Assembly: GCF_000967265.1 (NCBI RefSeq)
Contig: NZ_KQ033885.1
Location: 595,552-659,551 of the forward strand
Source of the DNA: Bifidobacterium mellis
GTDB lineage: Bacteria; Actinomycetota; Actinomycetes; Actinomycetales; Bifidobacteriaceae
Direction: 5' to 3'
Length of the DNA: 64,000 nucleotides
Shown: positions 47,621 through 56,737 of the stretch, one piece after another
Position numbering within the stretch: the first letter of the stretch is position 1
How the letters are laid out: every line of letters begins with the position of its first letter
Notes under the pieces: generated by a model
The model's input: only the letters and a program-made list of their open reading frames with translations
Databases searched by the model: none
Told to the model about the DNA's origin: nothing
Program-made: the position numbers and the translations under genes

Positions 47621-48289
47621 ATTAGCGACGAACCAAGGATTAACGACGATATACGAGTGTCTCAGGTACGCCTGATCGGGCCCAACGGCGAGCAGGTGGG
47701 AATCATTGCGACCTCCGTCGCCCTCAACCTGGCCAAGGAGGCCAACCTTGACCTGGTCGAGGTTGCACCCAAGGCCAAGCCTCCGGTCGCCAAGCTCATT
47801 GATTACGGCAAGTTCAAATACAACGAGAAGATCAAGGCTCGTGAGGCGCGCCGCAACCAGAGCATGTCGGAGATCAAGGAGATTCGCTTCAGATTGAAGA
47901 TCGACGACCACGACTTCGAGGTCAAGGAGGGGCACGTGCGCCGCTTCCTGTCCGCCGGAGACAAGGTCAAGGTCACCATCATGCTGCGTGGGCGCGAGCA
48001 GTCCCGGCCCATCGGTGGCGTGGAGCTCCTGCGCAAGCTGGCTGACGACGTCGCGGATCTGGGCTCCATCGAGTTCGCCCCCAAGCAGGAGGGGCGCAAC
48101 ATCATCATGACCCTGTCGCCCAAGGGCAAGAAGGTCCACACCCAGTCCGAGCAGCGTCGGCGGGGTGGCCAGGCCCGTGCCGAGCGCAAGGCCCGCCAGG
48201 CGGCCCATCTGGCTGCCAAGGCCGACAACAATACTTCTCCCAAGCAGATGAAATCCAAGGAGGGCAGCAATGCCGAAGATGAAAAGTAA
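47621..48289 (+). CDS. infC: Translation initiation factor IF-3 (ATT start)
   Basis: A 222-residue IF-3. The true N-terminus is [19 protein letters not shown], so translation begins at ATT 47621, five bases after AAGGAG (47610-47615). A GTG at 47657 would delete the conserved NDDIRV start and has no ribosome site. An AUU start is known from E. coli infC, where IF-3 represses its own translation; the same autocontrol is inferred here. Further family blocks are [35 protein letters not shown] and [14 protein letters not shown] Lys/Arg/Ala-rich tail extends the protein. Its end overlaps rpmI by 20 bp. Confidence 0.95.
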   Translation: MSDEPRINDDIRVSQVRLIGPNGEQVGIIATSVALNLAKEANLDLVEVAPKAKPPVAKLIDYGKFKYNEKIKAREARRNQSMSEIKEIRFRLKIDDHDFEVKEGHVRRFLSAGDKVKVTIMLRGREQSRPIGGVELLRKLADDVADLGSIEFAPKQEGRNIIMTLSPKGKKVHTQSEQRRRGGQARAERKARQAAHLAAKADNNTSPKQMKSKEGSNAEDEK

Positions 48290-48464
48290 CTCCGCCGCAT
48301 CCAAGCGCGTCCGGACCACGGGTTCGGGCAAGCTCATGCACGCCGGGACCGGTATGCGCCACAATCTGGAGCACAAGTCGGCCAAGAAGCGTCGTCACCT
48401 GTCCACTGACGAGGTGCTCGCTCCGACCCAGTCCAAGAACATGAAGAGGATGCTGGCCCGCTGA
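48270..48464 (+). CDS. rpmI: 50S ribosomal protein bL35
   Basis: A 64-residue protein beginning [20 protein letters not shown], with the basic AKKRRHLS segment and ending NMKRMLAR as in bL35. AAGGAGG lies five bases before the ATG, inside the end of infC, so it is coupled to infC translation. Confidence 0.97.
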   Translation: MPKMKSNSAASKRVRTTGSGKLMHAGTGMRHNLEHKSAKKRRHLSTDEVLAPTQSKNMKRMLAR

Positions 48465-48512
48465 GCGGGTGCTGTCGCGTCGAGTGAGATTTTAGAAAGC
48501 TGAGGAATATCT

Positions 48513-48896
48513 ATGGCACGAGTCAAGCGGGCAGTCAACGCGCATAAGAAGCGTCGGGTCGTCCTGGAGCGGGCGTCAGGCTACCGTGGCCAGCGCTCCC
48601 GTCTCTACCGCAAGGCCAAGGAGCAGCTGCTCCATTCATATACATACAACTTCCGGGACCGCAAGGCCCGCAAGGGTGACTTCCGCAAGCTGTGGATCCA
48701 GCGCATCAACGCCGGATGCCGCGCCCAGGGAATCACCTACAACCGCTTCATCCAGGGTCTGCGCCTGGCCGGGATCGAGCTGGACCGTCGTGCCCTGGCC
48801 GATCTGGTCGTCAACGACATCGACACCTTCAACGCCATCGTGGCCGAGGCCAAGAAGGCCCTGCCTGCCGATGTGAACGCCCCGGTCGCTGCCTGA
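48513..48896 (+). CDS. rplT: 50S ribosomal protein bL20
   Basis: A 127-residue protein with the bL20 pattern: [40 protein letters not shown] and [20 protein letters not shown]. It ends the infC operon 48 bp after rpmI, and a terminator follows. In other bacteria L20 represses this operon by binding its leader. Confidence 0.98.
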   Translation: MARVKRAVNAHKKRRVVLERASGYRGQRSRLYRKAKEQLLHSYTYNFRDRKARKGDFRKLWIQRINAGCRAQGITYNRFIQGLRLAGIELDRRALADLVVNDIDTFNAIVAEAKKALPADVNAPVAA

Positions 48897-48923
48897 TCCA
48901 CTGACCTGAACACTGTATTGCAG

Positions 48924-48949
48924 GAACCCCGCCTTTCGCGGGGTTCTTT
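48924..48949 (+). terminator. Terminator of the infC-rpmI-rplT operon
   Basis: GAACCCCGC and GCGGGGTTC (48924-48932, 48938-48946) pair around five bases and are followed by TTT. Confidence 0.9.
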
Positions 48950-49013
48950 GCATATTTGACCATTCCTCGGCGGGACGGTAAGTTGATTGACGACAACGAT
49001 GCCGGGAGCCGCC

Positions 49014-50774
49014 ATGAACGATGATCACAGCGTAGACGCATGGGCTGTCTCGGCAGAATCGGCGGATCAGGTCAGTCCATCACCGGGCAGCGGCACTGCC
49101 AAGCGGGCCGGATTCAGTCAGCCGCGCCCTATTTTGCGGTCGCGGGTTTTTCTCTATGTGACGGAGTTCTTCTCGGGTATGGCCGTCATGGCCGCCGAGC
49201 TGGGGGCCTCCCGCCTGCTGGCTCCTTACTTCTCTTCCTCCCAGATCGTGTGGACCATCATCATCGGGACCATCATGATCGCCCTGGCCCTGGGTGCCGT
49301 GGTCGGCGGCCGCTGGGCCGACAGGAATCCAGACCCGGACAGGCTCTACCTGTGCATCATGGCCGCGGCCGTCTGGATCGCCCTGATTCCCCTGGTCGGC
49401 AAGTATCTGATCATCCTGATCTCGGGACTGCTGATCGTGGCCGTCTCGACCAACTTCCTGGTCCTGGCGGCCTTCATCTCCTGCCTGATCATCTTTGTTC
49501 CGCCCCTCTTCCTCCTGGGGACCATCACCCCCGGCCTGGTCAAGAGCGCCACCGATTCCCTGGACGACAACGCTTCGGTGGTCGGTCGGCTCAGCGCCTG
49601 CAACACCGTGGGGTCCATCCTGGGCACTTTCCTGCCCACCTTTGTGACCATCCCGGCCGTGGGGACCTTCGTCACCTTCCTGATCTTCTCCGGGATACTG
49701 CTCCTGGTGGCCTTGGTCTACTTCCTTTCCTCCCATGCGCACCGCCTGGCCTGCCTGATCGCCACGGTGGCCTTTGTGGTCTCGGCCGCCCTGTCACCGA
49801 TGACGGGGTTCGCCTTCTGGGAGAAGGGCCTGGCCTACGAGGGCGAGTCCATCTACAACTACCTGCAGGTCAAAATCCTGGCGGACAGAACCATCCTTTC
49901 CACCAACGTCCTCTTCGGCGTTCAGTCGGTGACCATGAAACATCCCGGGATGACCGGCATGTACTACGACACGGCCCTGGCGGCGCCGCTCATGGCCGAT
50001 CAGGCCCGCTCGGCCCTGATCCTGGGCATGGGGACGGGGACCTACGCCCGGCAGCTGAGGCGGTACTATCCCCGGATGGCCATCCAGGGGGTGGAGATCG
50101 ACCGGACCATCAGCGACCTGGCCACCAAGTATTTTGATCAGCCCGCCGATATTCCGGTTTCCACCTACGACGGCCGAGCCTGGCTGGCAGCCAGTGGCCA
50201 GCGCTTCGACCTGATCATGGTCGATGCCTATCAGGACATCACCATCCCCTTCCAGATGAGCTCCACCGAGTTCTTCAGTCTGGTCAGGAAGCACCTGAAT
50301 CCGGGCGGGGTCATGGTGGTCAATATGAACATGATCGACGACGGTCAGGGGTCCATCAATGCAGCCCTGACCAATACCATCACCAGGGTCTTCGGATCCG
50401 ATGCCATTTTGACGGCCGACGTGCCACAGACCACCAACCGCGAGCTCTTTGCGCGTCGCCCCGCTTCCGATGATTTTCCGCAAACAAAAGGTGTCAGGAA
50501 GGCTGCGATGGGGGATTACCCGGGTTCCGGCCTGCTGGCGGAGGCGGCCACCAGGGTCAGCCCTGATCCGGACCTGTCCCGGATGATGGATCAGGTCAGC
50601 TCCCGCCTGAGCACGGTCGGGGATGCAGAGGGGAGGGTATTGACCGATGACAATGCGCCGGTGGAGCTGCTGGGCATGCACGCCATCGACGGCATCATCA
50701 GCAGGGAGGCCGGCCCCTACCGACGGATTCTTGAGCACGAGGGGATTCAAGGGCTGATCCGGGAGGTCTCCTGA
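49014..50774 (+). CDS. Membrane protein fused to a spermidine-synthase-like domain
   Basis: About 586 residues. The N-terminal half (about 40-265) is a block of some seven or eight membrane spans beginning FLYVTEFFSGMAVMAAELGA, followed by GTITPGLVKSATDSLDDNAS. The C-terminal half is a Rossmann methyltransferase-like domain related to spermidine synthase: ALILGMGTGTYARQLRRYYP, VEIDRTISDLATKYF, DLIMVDAYQD and LTDDNAPVELL. The ATG at 49014 follows GGGAG. Such fusions are common in actinobacteria and their substrate is unknown, so a polyamine role should not be assumed. Confidence 0.85.
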   Translation: MNDDHSVDAWAVSAESADQVSPSPGSGTAKRAGFSQPRPILRSRVFLYVTEFFSGMAVMAAELGASRLLAPYFSSSQIVWTIIIGTIMIALALGAVVGGRWADRNPDPDRLYLCIMAAAVWIALIPLVGKYLIILISGLLIVAVSTNFLVLAAFISCLIIFVPPLFLLGTITPGLVKSATDSLDDNASVVGRLSACNTVGSILGTFLPTFVTIPAVGTFVTFLIFSGILLLVALVYFLSSHAHRLACLIATVAFVVSAALSPMTGFAFWEKGLAYEGESIYNYLQVKILADRTILSTNVLFGVQSVTMKHPGMTGMYYDTALAAPLMADQARSALILGMGTGTYARQLRRYYPRMAIQGVEIDRTISDLATKYFDQPADIPVSTYDGRAWLAASGQRFDLIMVDAYQDITIPFQMSSTEFFSLVRKHLNPGGVMVVNMNMIDDGQGSINAALTNTITRVFGSDAILTADVPQTTNRELFARRPASDDFPQTKGVRKAAMGDYPGSGLLAEAATRVSPDPDLSRMMDQVSSRLSTVGDAEGRVLTDDNAPVELLGMHAIDGIISREAGPYRRILEHEGIQGLIREVS

Positions 50775-50880
50775 GCGCACCTCGATCCCAAGCGCGTTGG
50801 ATGCATGGAAACAGGGGAGCGGGGCGTTAGAATATGGCCTAAAACCAGCACTGATGAAGAGAACCGGAGGTTAAGCGGTA

Positions 50881-51810
50881 GTGGACGGTGATCATCGGAA
50901 GGGGCTGATTACATTGTTGGATCAGTTCCTGGCCTACACCGGTCTGGAACGGGGTCTTGCCCCCGCAACGGTCAAGGCCTACAAGTCCGATCTGAGTATG
51001 TACATCAATTGGTTGTCCGGTCGAGGCATCACCAGCCTGGAGCAGATCCAGACCGCCGATGTGGAGGGTTTTCTGGCCCATCTGGCCGATGAGAGTCCAG
51101 CCAGTCGCTCACGGAGGATGGCCGCCGTCCATGAGTGGCACCGCTTCGCCCTCAAGCAGGGGGTGACCGACCAGGATGTCTCCCGTACCGTCAAGGCTCC
51201 CAAGGGCACCTCGGCCCTGCCCGATGTGCTGGACGTGGACCAGGTGACCCGGCTGTTGGATGTGGCCGCCATGGGCGGGTCCAAGGATCCTGTGGTCCTG
51301 CGGGACAAGGCCCTGCTGGAATTCATGTACGCCACCGGCTGCCGGGTCTCGGAGGCTGTGGGGACCGATCTGGAGGACATGGACCTTAACGAGCGGGTGG
51401 TCCGTCTGACCGGCAAGGGCGACAAGCAGCGTCTGGTACCCATGGGCTCCTACGCCTGCCAGGCCATGCAGGCCTATCTGAATCTGGGACGGGCCAGCCT
51501 TTGCGATCGGGCCACCAAGGGCAAAGAGCTGCGGGCCGTCTTCCTCAACAAGCGGGGCAAGCGGCTGACCAGGCAGACGGTCTGGCAGGTGGTCAGGGAT
51601 GCCGGACGCCGGGCGGGACTGAACAGACCCCTGCACCCCCACACCCTGCGGCACTCCTTCGCCACTCATCTGCTGGAGGGAGGCGCCGATGTGCGTTCCG
51701 TCCAGGAGCTGCTGGGCCATGCATCGGTCACCACGACACAGATCTACACACACGTCAGCCCCCAGGCCCTGATGGAGACCTACCAGACGGCCCATCCCCG
51801 CGCTCGCTGA
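50881..51810 (+). CDS. xerD: Tyrosine recombinase XerD
   Basis: A 309-residue site-specific recombinase for chromosome dimer resolution. The N-terminal SAM-like core-binding domain (about 10-100) precedes the catalytic domain with Arg in ATGCRVSEAVG, His-x-x-Arg in HTLRHSFATHLL, His in LLGHASVTTTQIY and the nucleophilic Tyr in that last segment. The start is GTG with GGAGGT eleven bases upstream. It lies just before parA-scpA-scpB, a conserved order in actinobacteria and firmicutes; the partner XerC is at 59181. Confidence 0.93.
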   Translation: MDGDHRKGLITLLDQFLAYTGLERGLAPATVKAYKSDLSMYINWLSGRGITSLEQIQTADVEGFLAHLADESPASRSRRMAAVHEWHRFALKQGVTDQDVSRTVKAPKGTSALPDVLDVDQVTRLLDVAAMGGSKDPVVLRDKALLEFMYATGCRVSEAVGTDLEDMDLNERVVRLTGKGDKQRLVPMGSYACQAMQAYLNLGRASLCDRATKGKELRAVFLNKRGKRLTRQTVWQVVRDAGRRAGLNRPLHPHTLRHSFATHLLEGGADVRSVQELLGHASVTTTQIYTHVSPQALMETYQTAHPRAR

Positions 51811-51855
51811 CCCGCCAACCCGCGAATGCGGTCGGAAACTTGATAGGGTAGAGGC

Positions 51856-52695
51856 ATGCCTACGGATTTGTTAGGGCGCGAGTATGAGACGTTCGCTGCC
51901 CCGGAGCCTTTGAAACAGCACGGCCCGGCCCGTGTCCTCGCCATGTGCAACCAGAAGGGCGGCGTGGGCAAGACCACATCATCCATCAACATCGCCGGGG
52001 CCATGTGCCAGTATGGGCGACGGGTGCTGATTGTGGACTTCGACCCTCAGGGTGCGGCCACCGTGGGTCTGGGCATCAATGCCAACAGCGTGGACAACAC
52101 CATTTACACCGCCATGTTCGACACCTCCCTGGATGTTCACGAGGTGGTCAGGCACACCCGTTTTGACGGTCTGGACATCATCCCGGCCAACATCGATCTG
52201 TCGGCCGCCGAGATCCAACTGGTCACCGAGGTCGGCCGGGAGCAGGCCCTGGCGGCAACCATCCGGCCCCTGCGGCAGGAGTATGACGCCATCATCATCG
52301 ACTGCCAGCCCTCGCTCGGTCTGCTGACCGTCAACGCCCTGACTGCCGCGGACGGGGTCATCATCCCTGTGGCGGCCGAGTTCTTCGCCCTGCGCGGCGT
52401 GGCCCTGCTCATGCAATCCATAGAGAAGGTCCGCAGCCGCATCAACCCCGACCTGCAGATCTACGGGGTGCTGGTCACCATGTACACCAAGACCCTGCAT
52501 TCGGACGAGGTGCTTCAGCGCATCTACGAGGCCTTCAAGGGCAAGGTCCTGCACTCAATCATCAGCCGGTCCATCAAGCTGCCCGACGCCACGGTGGCCG
52601 GTGAGCCCATCACCATGTTCGCCCCCGAGCACAAGACCGCCAAGGAGTATCGGGAGGTCGCCCGGGAGCTGATCGCCCGCGGCATCGTGGCGTGA
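51856..52695 (+). CDS. ParA/Soj-family ATPase
   Basis: A 279-residue Walker-type ATPase. The deviant Walker A is CNQKGGVGKTTSSINIA, Walker A' is RVLIVDFDPQGAATVGLG and Walker B is DAIIIDCQPSLGLLT. The start has TAGGGT six bases upstream and only AGAGG next to it, so a leaderless transcript is possible. Its stop overlaps the scpA start (GTGA). The link to scpAB suggests a role in chromosome segregation, but it may be a second ParA besides the one near the origin. Confidence 0.92.
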   Translation: MPTDLLGREYETFAAPEPLKQHGPARVLAMCNQKGGVGKTTSSINIAGAMCQYGRRVLIVDFDPQGAATVGLGINANSVDNTIYTAMFDTSLDVHEVVRHTRFDGLDIIPANIDLSAAEIQLVTEVGREQALAATIRPLRQEYDAIIIDCQPSLGLLTVNALTAADGVIIPVAAEFFALRGVALLMQSIEKVRSRINPDLQIYGVLVTMYTKTLHSDEVLQRIYEAFKGKVLHSIISRSIKLPDATVAGEPITMFAPEHKTAKEYREVARELIARGIVA

Positions 52696-53495
52696 GCGGA
52701 TCAGCGGACGGCTTCGCCGTCGATCTGGATGTCTACCAGGGACCCTTCGACCTGCTGCTGGGCATGCTGGCCAACCGAAAGCTCTCGCTGACGGAGGTAT
52801 CCCTGGCCTCCATCACCGGGGAATTTCTGGACTATGTGCGCACCCTGGACTTCAGCCAGGGCCTGGATCAGGCCAGTGCCTTCCTGGATGTGGCCTCGGT
52901 TCTGGTGGAGGCCAAGAGCGCTGCCCTCCTGCCTGTGGAGGACGAGTCCATGCGCGACCAGGCCTCCATGGACGCCCTTCGGGAGCGTGATTTGCTCTTC
53001 GCCAGGCTGTTGCAGTACCGGGCCTTCAAGCAGGCGGGGCAGGACTTTCGAGCCAGGTTGGCCGCCAACTCGGGCCGCTACGCGCATCCCGGCCATCTGG
53101 AGCCCCAGCTGACCCACCTGCTGCCTGATCTGGTCTGGACCCTGAAGCCGGAGGATCTGGCCCTGCTCTGCGCCAATGCCCTGGTCAACGCTCCGGCCTC
53201 AGAGGTACGTCTGGACCAGTTGCACGTGCCCCTGGTCGACCTGAACAAGGAGGCTGACCAGGTTCGCCAGGCCCTGCTGGAACAGCCCGGTCAGCCGGTG
53301 GCCTTCGCCGATCTGGTCGCTTCCTCCAAAGGCCGGGCGCAGGTGGTGGCCCGATTCCTGGCCGTACTGATCTTCTTCAGGCAGGAACTGATCCAGTACC
53401 GTCAGGATGGCCCCTACCAGCCGCTTTACCTGCGCTGGATTGGACCGACACAGGAGCCGGAAACGGCCTTGATCAGTGAGGGGGACTTCGCATGA
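52692..53495 (+). CDS. scpA: Segregation and condensation protein A
   Basis: A 267-residue kleisin that bridges SMC heads. The N-terminal FAVDLDVYQGPFDLLLGMLA and the helical segment DYVRTLDFSQGLDQASAFLD are typical, and the C-terminal winged helix includes FADLVASSKGRAQVVARFLA and VLIFFRQELIQ. The start is a GTG overlapping the parA stop by 4 bp; its own stop overlaps scpB (ATGA). Confidence 0.95.
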   Translation: MSGSADGFAVDLDVYQGPFDLLLGMLANRKLSLTEVSLASITGEFLDYVRTLDFSQGLDQASAFLDVASVLVEAKSAALLPVEDESMRDQASMDALRERDLLFARLLQYRAFKQAGQDFRARLAANSGRYAHPGHLEPQLTHLLPDLVWTLKPEDLALLCANALVNAPASEVRLDQLHVPLVDLNKEADQVRQALLEQPGQPVAFADLVASSKGRAQVVARFLAVLIFFRQELIQYRQDGPYQPLYLRWIGPTQEPETALISEGDFA

Positions 53496-54166
53496 GCCAA
53501 TCCTCGGCTCCCGACACCCGTCCCGAATATGTGGACTTCGATGTGCAGGACTTTCCCGGCGGGCTGGCCGCCTGTCTGGAGGCCATTTTGGTGGCCACGG
53601 ACCGGCCGCTTACCGCAGAGGACTTCTCCCGGGTGCTGGCCGTGGACCCGGCACCGGTCAATGCCGCCCTGGAATCGCTGGCCGAGTCCTACAGCGACCG
53701 AGGATTCGAACTGCGTCGGACCGCCCGGGGCTGGCAACTGGCCAGCCGGGCCGCCTACCAGCCCGTTGTGGCGGCCTTCGTCAAGGACGGTCAGACGGCA
53801 CGTCTCTCCCAGGCGGCCCTGGAGGCCCTGGCCATCGTGGCCTACCGCCAGCCCATGACCCGTGCCCAGGTGGGTCAGATCCGCGGGGTCAACTCGGACG
53901 GGGTCATCCGGGCCCTGCTGGTGCGCGGCCTGGTTCGTGAGGAGGGCCTGGATGAGCAGACCCATGCCGCCCTGCTGGTCACCACTGACCTTTTCCTTGA
54001 GCGGATGGGTCTGCAATCCTTGGAGGATCTGCCCTCCCTGGCCCCCTTCCTGCCCGACGAGGATTCGGCCCTGGCCCAGGCCCGCCAGGAGCTGTCCGGG
54101 CAGCTACAGTCCCCGGATCCGGTCCAGGGTTCGCATCATGATTCGCCCCAGGGCAAGGAGCGGTGA
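53492..54166 (+). CDS. scpB: Segregation and condensation protein B
   Basis: A 224-residue partner of ScpA and SMC with tandem winged helices: LAACLEAILVATDRPLTAED and QAALEALAIVAYRQPMTRAQ, the latter followed by IRGVNSDGVIRALLVRGLVR. It is translationally coupled to scpA and ends the segregation operon. Confidence 0.94.
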   Translation: MSQSSAPDTRPEYVDFDVQDFPGGLAACLEAILVATDRPLTAEDFSRVLAVDPAPVNAALESLAESYSDRGFELRRTARGWQLASRAAYQPVVAAFVKDGQTARLSQAALEALAIVAYRQPMTRAQVGQIRGVNSDGVIRALLVRGLVREEGLDEQTHAALLVTTDLFLERMGLQSLEDLPSLAPFLPDEDSALAQARQELSGQLQSPDPVQGSHHDSPQGKER

Positions 54167-54280
54167 TCGCCTGTCACACAAGGCGGTTACACTTGTCTCT
54201 GTTTGTCCAATTCCTGGACCACGCCAACCGGCAGACAGGCCGGTGGGGGCATGGATAGCATTCACGAGAATGAGGTTTTG

Positions 54281-56200
54281 ATGGCGGTACGCGGCGATAT
54301 ACGAAATGTGGCGATTGTGGCACACGTTGACCACGGCAAGACCACCCTGGTCAACGCCATGCTGCAGCAGTCGCACGTCTTCTCCGAGCGGGAGGAGGTG
54401 CCCGACCGGGTCATGGACTCCAACGACCTGGAGAAGGAGAAGGGCATCACCATCCTGGCCAAGAACACCGCCGTCAAGTACACCGGCCCCCTGGCAGCCA
54501 AACTGGGCCAGCCCGACGGCATTACCATCAACGTGGTGGACACCCCCGGCCACGCCGACTTCGGCGGCGAGGTGGAACGCGGCATCTCCATGGTCGACGG
54601 GGTGGTCCTGCTGGTGGACGCCTCCGAGGGGCCCCTGCCCCAGACCCGCTTCGTCCTGCGCAAGGCCCTGGAGGCCAAACTGCCCGTCATCCTGGTCATC
54701 AACAAGACCGATCGGCCCGATGCCCGCATCTCCGAGGTGGTCTCCGAGTCCACCGATCTGCTCCTGGGTCTGGCCCAGGACGTGAGCGAGGAGGGAGTGG
54801 ACCTGGACCTGGATTCCCTCCTGGACCTGCCGGTGATTTACTGTGCAGCCAAGGCCGGCAAGGCCTCCGTCAATCAGCCCGCCGACGGCGCTGTGCCCGA
54901 CAACGACGATCTGGAGCCCCTCTTCGAGGCCATCCTGAACAACATCCCCGCCCCGGAGTACGAGGAGGGCGCTCCCCTGCAGGCCCACGTGACCAACATC
55001 GACGCCTCCGACTACCTGGGCCGTCTGGGCCTGGTGCGCATCTACAACGGCACCCTGATCAAGGGCCGCCAGTACGGCCTGTCGCGCGTGGACGGATCCA
55101 TCGAGAACTTCAAGCTGACCGAGATTCTGCGCACCAAGGGCCTGCAGCGTTCCCCGGTGGACGAAGCCGGCCCCGGCGACATCGTGGCTGTGGCCGGTGT
55201 GGAGGACATCATGATCGGCGAGACCATCGTCGACCAGGACGATCCACGCCCCTTGCCTCTGATCCACGTGGACGACCCGGCCGTCTCCATGACCTTCGGC
55301 ACCAACGATTCGCCCCTGGCCGGCACCGAGGGCAAGGACCACAAGCTGACCGCCCGCATGCTCAAGGACCGCCTGGACCGCGAGCTGATCGGCAACGTCT
55401 CCATCAAGGTGCTGCCCACCGACCGGCCCGACGCCTGGGAGGTTCAGGGCCGTGGCGAGCTGGCCCTGGCCATCCTGGCCGAGCAGATGCGCCGCGAGGG
55501 CTACGAGCTGACCGTGGGCCGCCCCCAGGTGGTCACCAAGACCGTGGACGGCAAGCTTCAGGAGCCCATGGAGTCCGATACCATCGACGTGCCCGAGGAG
55601 TACATGGGCGCGGTCACCCAGCTCATGGCCGATCGAAAGGGCCGCATGGAGACCATGACCAACCATGGCTCCGGCTGGGTCAGGATGCAGTTCACCGTGC
55701 CCTCCCGTGGCCTCCTGGGCTTCCGCACCGCCCTGCTGACCGCAACCCGCGGCACCGGCATCTCCTCGTCGATCTCCGCAGGCTATGCCCCCTGGGCGGG
55801 CGACATCAAGACACGGCAGAACGGATCCATGGTCTCCGACCGCTCGGGCAAGGCCAGCCCCTACGCCATGCAGAAGCTCCAGGCCCGCGGCGAGTTCTTC
55901 GTCAAGCCCCAGTCGCCCGTCTACGAGGGGCAGATCGTGGGCATCAACAACAAGCCCGGCGACCTGGACATCAACATCACCCTGGAGAAGCACATGACCA
56001 ACATGCGTTCCTCCACCGCCGACGTGCTGGAGACCCTGACCCCGCCCATCGACATGAGTCTGGAGGAGTCCCTGGACTTCGCCAACGATGACGAGTGCGT
56101 GGAGGTGACCCCCGAGTCCATCCGCGTGCGCAAGATCATCCTGGACAGGGATGCCTGGTACAAGTGGAACGCCCGTCAGCGCAGGGCCAACAAGAAGTAA
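54281..56200 (+). CDS. typA: Ribosome-associated GTPase TypA/BipA
   Basis: A 639-residue translational GTPase. Motifs are G1 AHVDHGKTTL, the EKEKGITI switch, G3 DTPGHADFGGEVERG and G4 NKTDRPDAR. Later domains are EF-Tu domain 2-like and EF-G-like, and the C-terminal BipA domain includes SRGLLGFRTALLTATRGTG. I chose the ATG at 54281 (MAVRGDIRNVAIV) with GAGG upstream; ATG 54251 would add ten residues. Base composition is strongly C/G at third positions, suggesting high expression. A hairpin follows. Confidence 0.96.
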   Translation: MAVRGDIRNVAIVAHVDHGKTTLVNAMLQQSHVFSEREEVPDRVMDSNDLEKEKGITILAKNTAVKYTGPLAAKLGQPDGITINVVDTPGHADFGGEVERGISMVDGVVLLVDASEGPLPQTRFVLRKALEAKLPVILVINKTDRPDARISEVVSESTDLLLGLAQDVSEEGVDLDLDSLLDLPVIYCAAKAGKASVNQPADGAVPDNDDLEPLFEAILNNIPAPEYEEGAPLQAHVTNIDASDYLGRLGLVRIYNGTLIKGRQYGLSRVDGSIENFKLTEILRTKGLQRSPVDEAGPGDIVAVAGVEDIMIGETIVDQDDPRPLPLIHVDDPAVSMTFGTNDSPLAGTEGKDHKLTARMLKDRLDRELIGNVSIKVLPTDRPDAWEVQGRGELALAILAEQMRREGYELTVGRPQVVTKTVDGKLQEPMESDTIDVPEEYMGAVTQLMADRKGRMETMTNHGSGWVRMQFTVPSRGLLGFRTALLTATRGTGISSSISAGYAPWAGDIKTRQNGSMVSDRSGKASPYAMQKLQARGEFFVKPQSPVYEGQIVGINNKPGDLDINITLEKHMTNMRSSTADVLETLTPPIDMSLEESLDFANDDECVEVTPESIRVRKIILDRDAWYKWNARQRRANKK

Positions 56201-56223
56201 GCCTTCTCTCACAATCAGCCTTG

Positions 56224-56259
56224 GTCCGACCCGGCCGCCCCACGGTGACCGGGTCGGAC
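56224..56259 (+). terminator. Hairpin after typA
   Basis: GTCCGACCCGG (56224-56234) and CCGGGTCGGAC (56249-56259) are perfect 11-bp arms with a 14-base loop. The following TAGTCTTG is only weakly T-rich and may instead contain the -10 of the next gene. Confidence 0.6.
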
Positions 56260-56272
56260 TAGTCTTGAACCC

Positions 56273-56737
56273 ATGAAGTCTCAGATTTCCAAATCCAAGG
56301 ACCAGACCGCCTCCCGTTCGATGGGGGAGTCCGGCAAGGTGAGTCCCTTCCGCTGCCTGCTGGGTCTGCCCATCGGCCTGGCGGTGGGCGTGCTGGGAAC
56401 CCTGGTCCAGCGCTCCGGGGCCGCCCAGGGTCTGCCCTGGGGGATGGTCCTGGCCTATCTGCTGGTGGCACTGGCCTCCTGGTGGGTCCGCTGCGACAGC
56501 GGCACCATGGGTCTGGCCCTGCATCTGGTGGCCTCGACGGTCACGGTCTGGCTGCTCTCCATGAGGGGGCCGGGCGGCGATGTGCTCATGCCCTATGCCA
56601 ACTTCCCTACATTCTTTGCCAAGTATGCGGTCTTCCTCTGGATGGGCGGGCTGGTCCTGATACAGACCCTGGCCATCTGCCTGCCAGCCTCCTGGTTTGC
56701 TGACGGCCCCCTGCGTCGTCAGGGGCGATCGGCATGA
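56273..56737 (+). CDS. Small integral membrane protein of unknown function
   Basis: A 154-residue protein with a charged N-terminus of about 25 residues and four hydrophobic segments (CLLGLPIGLAVGVLGTLV, MVLAYLLVALASWWV, LALHLVASTVTVWLLS, YAVFLWMGGLVLIQTLAICL). It resembles small actinobacterial membrane proteins of the DUF6113 kind, but I do not recognise a function. No ribosome site is visible, and TAGTCT lies seven bases before the ATG, so it may be leaderless. Its stop overlaps the pheA start (ATGA). Confidence 0.75.
   Translation: MKSQISKSKDQTASRSMGESGKVSPFRCLLGLPIGLAVGVLGTLVQRSGAAQGLPWGMVLAYLLVALASWWVRCDSGTMGLALHLVASTVTVWLLSMRGPGGDVLMPYANFPTFFAKYAVFLWMGGLVLIQTLAICLPASWFADGPLRRQGRSA

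Noticed and set aside
47657-47659. GTG start for infC
   Set aside because: It removes the conserved IF-3 N-terminus and lacks a ribosome site.
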